Positions 31,587 through 34,247 of a stretch of DNA of 34,247 nt are shown piece after piece. The first letter of the stretch is position 1; every line of letters starts with the position of its first letter. The notes below the pieces were generated by a model that ran no database searches, was not told the DNA's origin, and saw only the letters and a list, made by a program, of their open reading frames with translations. Source of the stretch: Paenibacillus sp. 598K (GTDB taxonomy: Bacteria; Bacillota; Bacilli; Paenibacillales; Paenibacillaceae). The DNA lies in the NCBI RefSeq assembly GCF_003851045.1, contig NZ_BFBX01000084.1:29624-63870 (forward strand), written 5' to 3'. Made by a program: the position numbers and the translations under genes.

Positions 31587-32726
31587 TTACTTGGAGGTCC
31601 GGGACTCCGGGCTCCATCGAAGCAGCTTGCGCTGGATAAAGTTGATGACCGGGCGGCGCGTCTTGTCCACGATGCCGATCAGCTCGGCGCCGATCTGCAG
31701 CAGGAACGTCAGGATGACGATAACCCCGAACGTAATCCAGTTCGCCGCAGGCGACTGGACGAGCGTCGACTGGACGATCGCACAGCAGCCGAAGAACGCG
31801 GCGATACCGTAAATGATCAGCACCGTCCGACGGTGGCTGAAGCCGAGGTCGCGCAGCCGATGATGCAGATGTCCCTTGTCCGGCGCGAAGATCGGCTGTT
31901 TGTTGATCCAGCGGCGTACAATCGCGAAGAAGGTGTCCGAGAGCGGCACGCCGATAATCAGGAGCGGCGTGACGAAGGAGACGATCGTCACCTGCTTGAA
32001 GCCGATCATCGACAGCGTCGCGAGACAGAAGCCGAGGAACAGCGATCCGGAGTCGCCCATAAAAATCTTGGCCGGATGGAAATTGTAGAACAGGAATCCG
32101 ACAATCGCCCCCAGCAAGACACAGCTGAGCAGAATCGTCGGCTCGAAGCCCATTACGAGCGCCATCACGAGGATGGTCGCGATAGCGATACCGGATACCC
32201 CGGCGGCCAGGCCGTCGAGTCCGTCGATCAGGTTAATCGCATTGGTGACGCCGACGATCCACAGGATCGTCAACGGAATGCTGAGCCAGTCGGCGATCGG
32301 CTGCATCGTCGCGCCGAACGGCACGTTGACCAGATCGATCTTCACCCCGAAGCCAAAGACCACGACGCAAGCCGCAGCGATCTGTCCGAGCAGCTTCACC
32401 TTGGCGGACAGCTCGATGCGATCGTCGAGCGCGCCGAGCAGCACGATGATCGTACCGCCTGCCATAATGGAGAAGATCAGGTTTTTGTCGTAGCTGCTCA
32501 GCATCCCCTCAGGCACGAATGGCAGCACGCCCAGCACAGCGACGATAAAAGCGGCGTAGATCGCTAGACCTCCCAATCGCGGCATGATGCGGGTATGCAC
32601 CTTGCGATAATTCGGCTTATCGATCGCCCCGATCTTGAAGGCAAAACGCTTAACAAGCGGCGTCAACGACAACGCCAATATAAGTGCAATGACAAATCCC
32701 ATAATATACGAAACGCTCACAGACAT
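31587..32726 (-). CDS. tagO: Undecaprenyl-phosphate GlcNAc-1-phosphate transferase (TagO/WecA type)
   Basis: The 379-residue membrane protein has about ten to eleven hydrophobic helices and all family motifs: Asp101-Asp102 in GALDDRIEL, NAINLIDGLDGLAAG (Asn165, Asp168), NFHPAKIFMGDSGS (Asp225) and GHLHHRL (about 285-291). It transfers a sugar-1-phosphate from UDP-GlcNAc to the lipid carrier on the cytoplasmic face, the first step of teichoic acid or secondary wall polymer synthesis. The ATG at 32726 is preceded by GGGGAG and TAGGAG. It has its own promoter (32789-32760) and terminator but follows tagA on the same strand by 102 bases. In SLH-bearing bacteria it starts the polymer to which SLH proteins bind. 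The alternative name mraY is excluded by the HH motif of the TagO/WecA branch. Confidence 0.92.
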   Translation of the reverse strand: MSVSVSYIMGFVIALILALSLTPLVKRFAFKIGAIDKPNYRKVHTRIMPRLGGLAIYAAFIVAVLGVLPFVPEGMLSSYDKNLIFSIMAGGTIIVLLGALDDRIELSAKVKLLGQIAAACVVVFGFGVKIDLVNVPFGATMQPIADWLSIPLTILWIVGVTNAINLIDGLDGLAAGVSGIAIATILVMALVMGFEPTILLSCVLLGAIVGFLFYNFHPAKIFMGDSGSLFLGFCLATLSMIGFKQVTIVSFVTPLLIIGVPLSDTFFAIVRRWINKQPIFAPDKGHLHHRLRDLGFSHRRTVLIIYGIAAFFGCCAIVQSTLVQSPAANWITFGVIVILTFLLQIGAELIGIVDKTRRPVINFIQRKLLRWSPESRTSK

Positions 32727-32759
32727 CTCCTACTCCCCTTTGTGTTTCTACCGGAATGA

Positions 32760-32789
32760 ATTATACTCCGATTAAATAAGAAACTCCAA
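32760..32789 (-). promoter_or_regulatory. Sigma-A promoter of tagO
   Basis: On the minus strand TTGGAG (32789-32784), an 18-base spacer and a perfect TATAAT (32765-32760), in the gap between tagA and tagO. The start would be about 30 bases before the ATG. Confidence 0.65.
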
Positions 32790-32828
32790 CGCCATTTTCA
32801 ACCGTTTTTCAGCATTTTCAGAGATTTA

Positions 32829-33647
32829 TCACGGGGTTGGATATTCTTTTGTCACGTTTTCGCGGTCCCGCAACACTTTAATCACAAATTTGGGCAAGGC
32901 CATCATCCTGCCGATCCTGGAAGGCTGGAGCAAAAGCCGGTACAACCACTCCAGACCCAGGCGCTGCATGAAGAGCGGCGCTCGCTTCAGCTTGCCGGCG
33001 ATGACGTCCAGACTACCGCCGATCCCCATCATGACCGGTACGCCGAGCGCCTGCTTGTGCTTGGCGATCCACGGCTCCTGATTGTGGACGCCGCGCGCGA
33101 CGAACAGCATGTCCGGATCCGCCTCGCGGATCTTGGCGATCACCTCGGCATCCTCGTCGTCCCCGAAGAAGCCGTGATGGGTGCCGACGAATCGCACCAG
33201 CGGATATTGGCGCTGCAGTCGCGCAGCCGCTTCGTCGATCGTCTCCTGCGTCGTGCCGAGCAGGAACACCGACCAACGCCGTTGCTCGCCGACATGGAGC
33301 AGCTCATGCAGCAGATCGAACCCGGCGACTCGCTCCGCCACCGGCATCCCTACATGGTTGGCCGCCCACACAGCGCCCGCCCCATCGGGCACGAGCAGCT
33401 CCGCCTCTCGCATCGCCCGATGGAACGCCGGATTGTCGAGAGCCGTCATGATCATGATCGGGTTGCCCGTGATGACCTGCATCGTCCGGCGCTGCTCGAT
33501 GCCAGCCGTCAGGTACGCCACCGTGTCTTTCATATTCATGCGAGAGAAGGACATGCCATACAGCGGCACAACCGGCACCTCAGGCATCGCCGCCGATTGT
33601 CCAGCTTCCGGCCGCTTCTCATGGACTGACAAACTCATGCCGTGCAT
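32829..33647 (-). CDS. tagA: TagA/WecG-family N-acetylmannosamine-type glycosyltransferase
   Basis: The 272-residue enzyme belongs to the WecG/TagA/CpsF family (glycosyltransferase family 26). It shows QVITGNPIMIMTALDNPAF (Thr60, Asn62), LLVPDGAGAVWAAN (Asp88, the likely catalytic base), ERVAGFDLL and FVARGVHNQEPWIAKH. The C-terminal arm (GLEWLYRLLLQPSRIGRM) contacts the membrane in family members. TagA adds ManNAc to the lipid-linked GlcNAc made by TagO, so tagO and tagA are consecutive steps. The ATG at 33647 has AGAGGTGA immediately upstream (short spacing); an ATG three codons later is 12 bases from that site, so the true start is uncertain by three residues. csaB ends 32 bases upstream, on the same strand. 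Confidence 0.92.
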   Translation of the reverse strand: MHGMSLSVHEKRPEAGQSAAMPEVPVVPLYGMSFSRMNMKDTVAYLTAGIEQRRTMQVITGNPIMIMTALDNPAFHRAMREAELLVPDGAGAVWAANHVGMPVAERVAGFDLLHELLHVGEQRRWSVFLLGTTQETIDEAAARLQRQYPLVRFVGTHHGFFGDDEDAEVIAKIREADPDMLFVARGVHNQEPWIAKHKQALGVPVMMGIGGSLDVIAGKLKRAPLFMQRLGLEWLYRLLLQPSRIGRMMALPKFVIKVLRDRENVTKEYPTP

Positions 33648-33679
33648 TCACCTCTTCATTCGATTCGAGCACTGTCCTG

Positions 33680-34247
33680 CTAAATTTGACGTATGAGCCG
33701 GATGATTTGTTGCGCCGGCTGCAAAGCTTGTTGCTGCAGCGCAGCGATTGCCTCCGCCTTGGACGCCCGCCAGGCTGCTCCATCGTCGAGCAAACAAGCG
33801 GCCTCGGCGGCAAACCCATCCGGGTCCAGCGACTCGGTTGTGCCAATGGCGCGAAGCCCCAGCCTGCCGAGGAACTGGTCGATCTTCGGATCGTAGGACA
33901 GTCCGAGCAGCGGCACCGACTGATTGGCCGCATAGATGAGCGCATGCAGCCGCATCCCGACCAACAGATCGCAACGGCTCACCGTGAGCAGCATCCGCTG
34001 CGGGTCCTCCTCGGCGGCGACGAGCTCCGCCGTGCTGCTGCCGATCGCACCGAGCCGCTCCATCACATAGGCGGACGCCTCGGGGTCGTCCGGCAGATGG
34101 AACGGCAGGAAGCGGAGCCGCACCTCGCGGCTGCGAGCCAGCGTCGCCAGCGCTGCCGCGATGCGGTCCAGATCGGCCCGATCCTTGCGCCAATAGCGCA
34201 CCGACACGCCGATCTCGGGCACTCGCGATGCGCCTGCCAGCGGCTCG
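33680..34247 (-). CDS. csaB: Polysaccharide pyruvyl transferase CsaB, C-terminal part
   Basis: The frame is open to the right edge of the window, so the first part of the gene is missing; about 188 residues are present. They match the C-terminal half of CsaB: VPEIGVSVRYWRKDRADLD, VRLRFLPFHLPDD and DLLVGMRLHALIYAANQSVP followed by LLGLSYDPKIDQFL. CsaB adds a pyruvyl ketal to the wall polymer, making the ligand for SLH domains. The family is GT-B-like, and the GMRLHAL stretch is its best-conserved part. The gene is followed by tagA at 32 bases and likely shares a transcript. The presence of three SLH proteins in the next 20 kb supports the role. A GTG at 34222 is internal, not a start. Confidence 0.92.
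   Translation of the reverse strand, partial: EPLAGASRVPEIGVSVRYWRKDRADLDRIAAALATLARSREVRLRFLPFHLPDDPEASAYVMERLGAIGSSTAELVAAEEDPQRMLLTVSRCDLLVGMRLHALIYAANQSVPLLGLSYDPKIDQFLGRLGLRAIGTTESLDPDGFAAEAACLLDDGAAWRASKAEAIAALQQQALQPAQQIIRLIRQI

Noticed and set aside
1..34247. CRISPR array, tRNA/rRNA gene, insertion sequence or prophage.
   Set aside because: No regularly spaced repeats, cloverleaf sequences, transposase or phage gene were found on reading both strands.

Overview
The window looks like chromosome from a GC-rich, endospore-forming, S-layer-bearing member of the Paenibacillaceae (Paenibacillus/Cohnella-like). The support is an alpha/beta-type small acid-soluble spore protein, a DegS/DegU pair, three large proteins with S-layer-homology (SLH) domains, and a CsaB-TagA-TagO block of the kind that builds and pyruvylates the wall polysaccharide to which SLH domains bind. 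Every gene except one (the HxlR regulator) lies on the minus strand. I see no tRNA, rRNA, CRISPR array, insertion sequence or phage gene.

Layout. 1-345: 5' part of a small membrane protein gene running off the left edge. 432-5384: a compact metabolic module. A two-gene operon (tandem DUF4242 protein, then an acyl-CoA-dehydrogenase-fold protein) diverges from a HxlR regulator, and next to it is a complete SsuABC/TauABC-like importer (ATPase, lipoprotein, permease). A similar AAGGTT-containing motif lies in both control regions, which suggests one HxlR regulon. 5516-7777: ECF sigma factor, zinc-finger anti-sigma factor and a multi-TM2 membrane protein. The sigma reading frame appears to begin upstream of its first ATG, at an ATC codon with an excellent Shine-Dalgarno sequence. 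8006-9943: degS-degU. 9971-12790: exported phosphodiester glycosidase. 13052-17675: a 1,464-residue SLH protein followed by a tiny gene resembling the tail of Rpn/PD-(D/E)XK nucleases. 17839-18276: small secreted protein. 18514-19848: metK, with a strong sigma-A promoter and an intrinsic terminator inside its short leader. 19845-20147: spore protein gene. 20256-23330: a translationally coupled pair of exported proteins of unknown function behind a textbook ECF promoter. 23386-26990: the probable major S-layer gene, with an AT-richer and strongly biased codon usage, several candidate promoters, a long leader and tandem in-frame translation starts. 27129-31472: a 1,377-residue SLH protein with a sigma-D-like promoter. 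31587-34247: tagO, tagA and the 3' part of csaB.

How the parts fit. The right half is a cell-envelope locus. CsaB, TagA and TagO make and modify the secondary wall polymer, the SLH proteins bind it, and the major S-layer protein coats it. The ECF operon and the ECF-type promoter upstream of the exported pair suggest envelope-stress control of part of this surface set. The left half holds a separate uptake and oxidation module whose substrate cannot be read from sequence alone; organosulfur compounds are one possibility by analogy with the transporter family.
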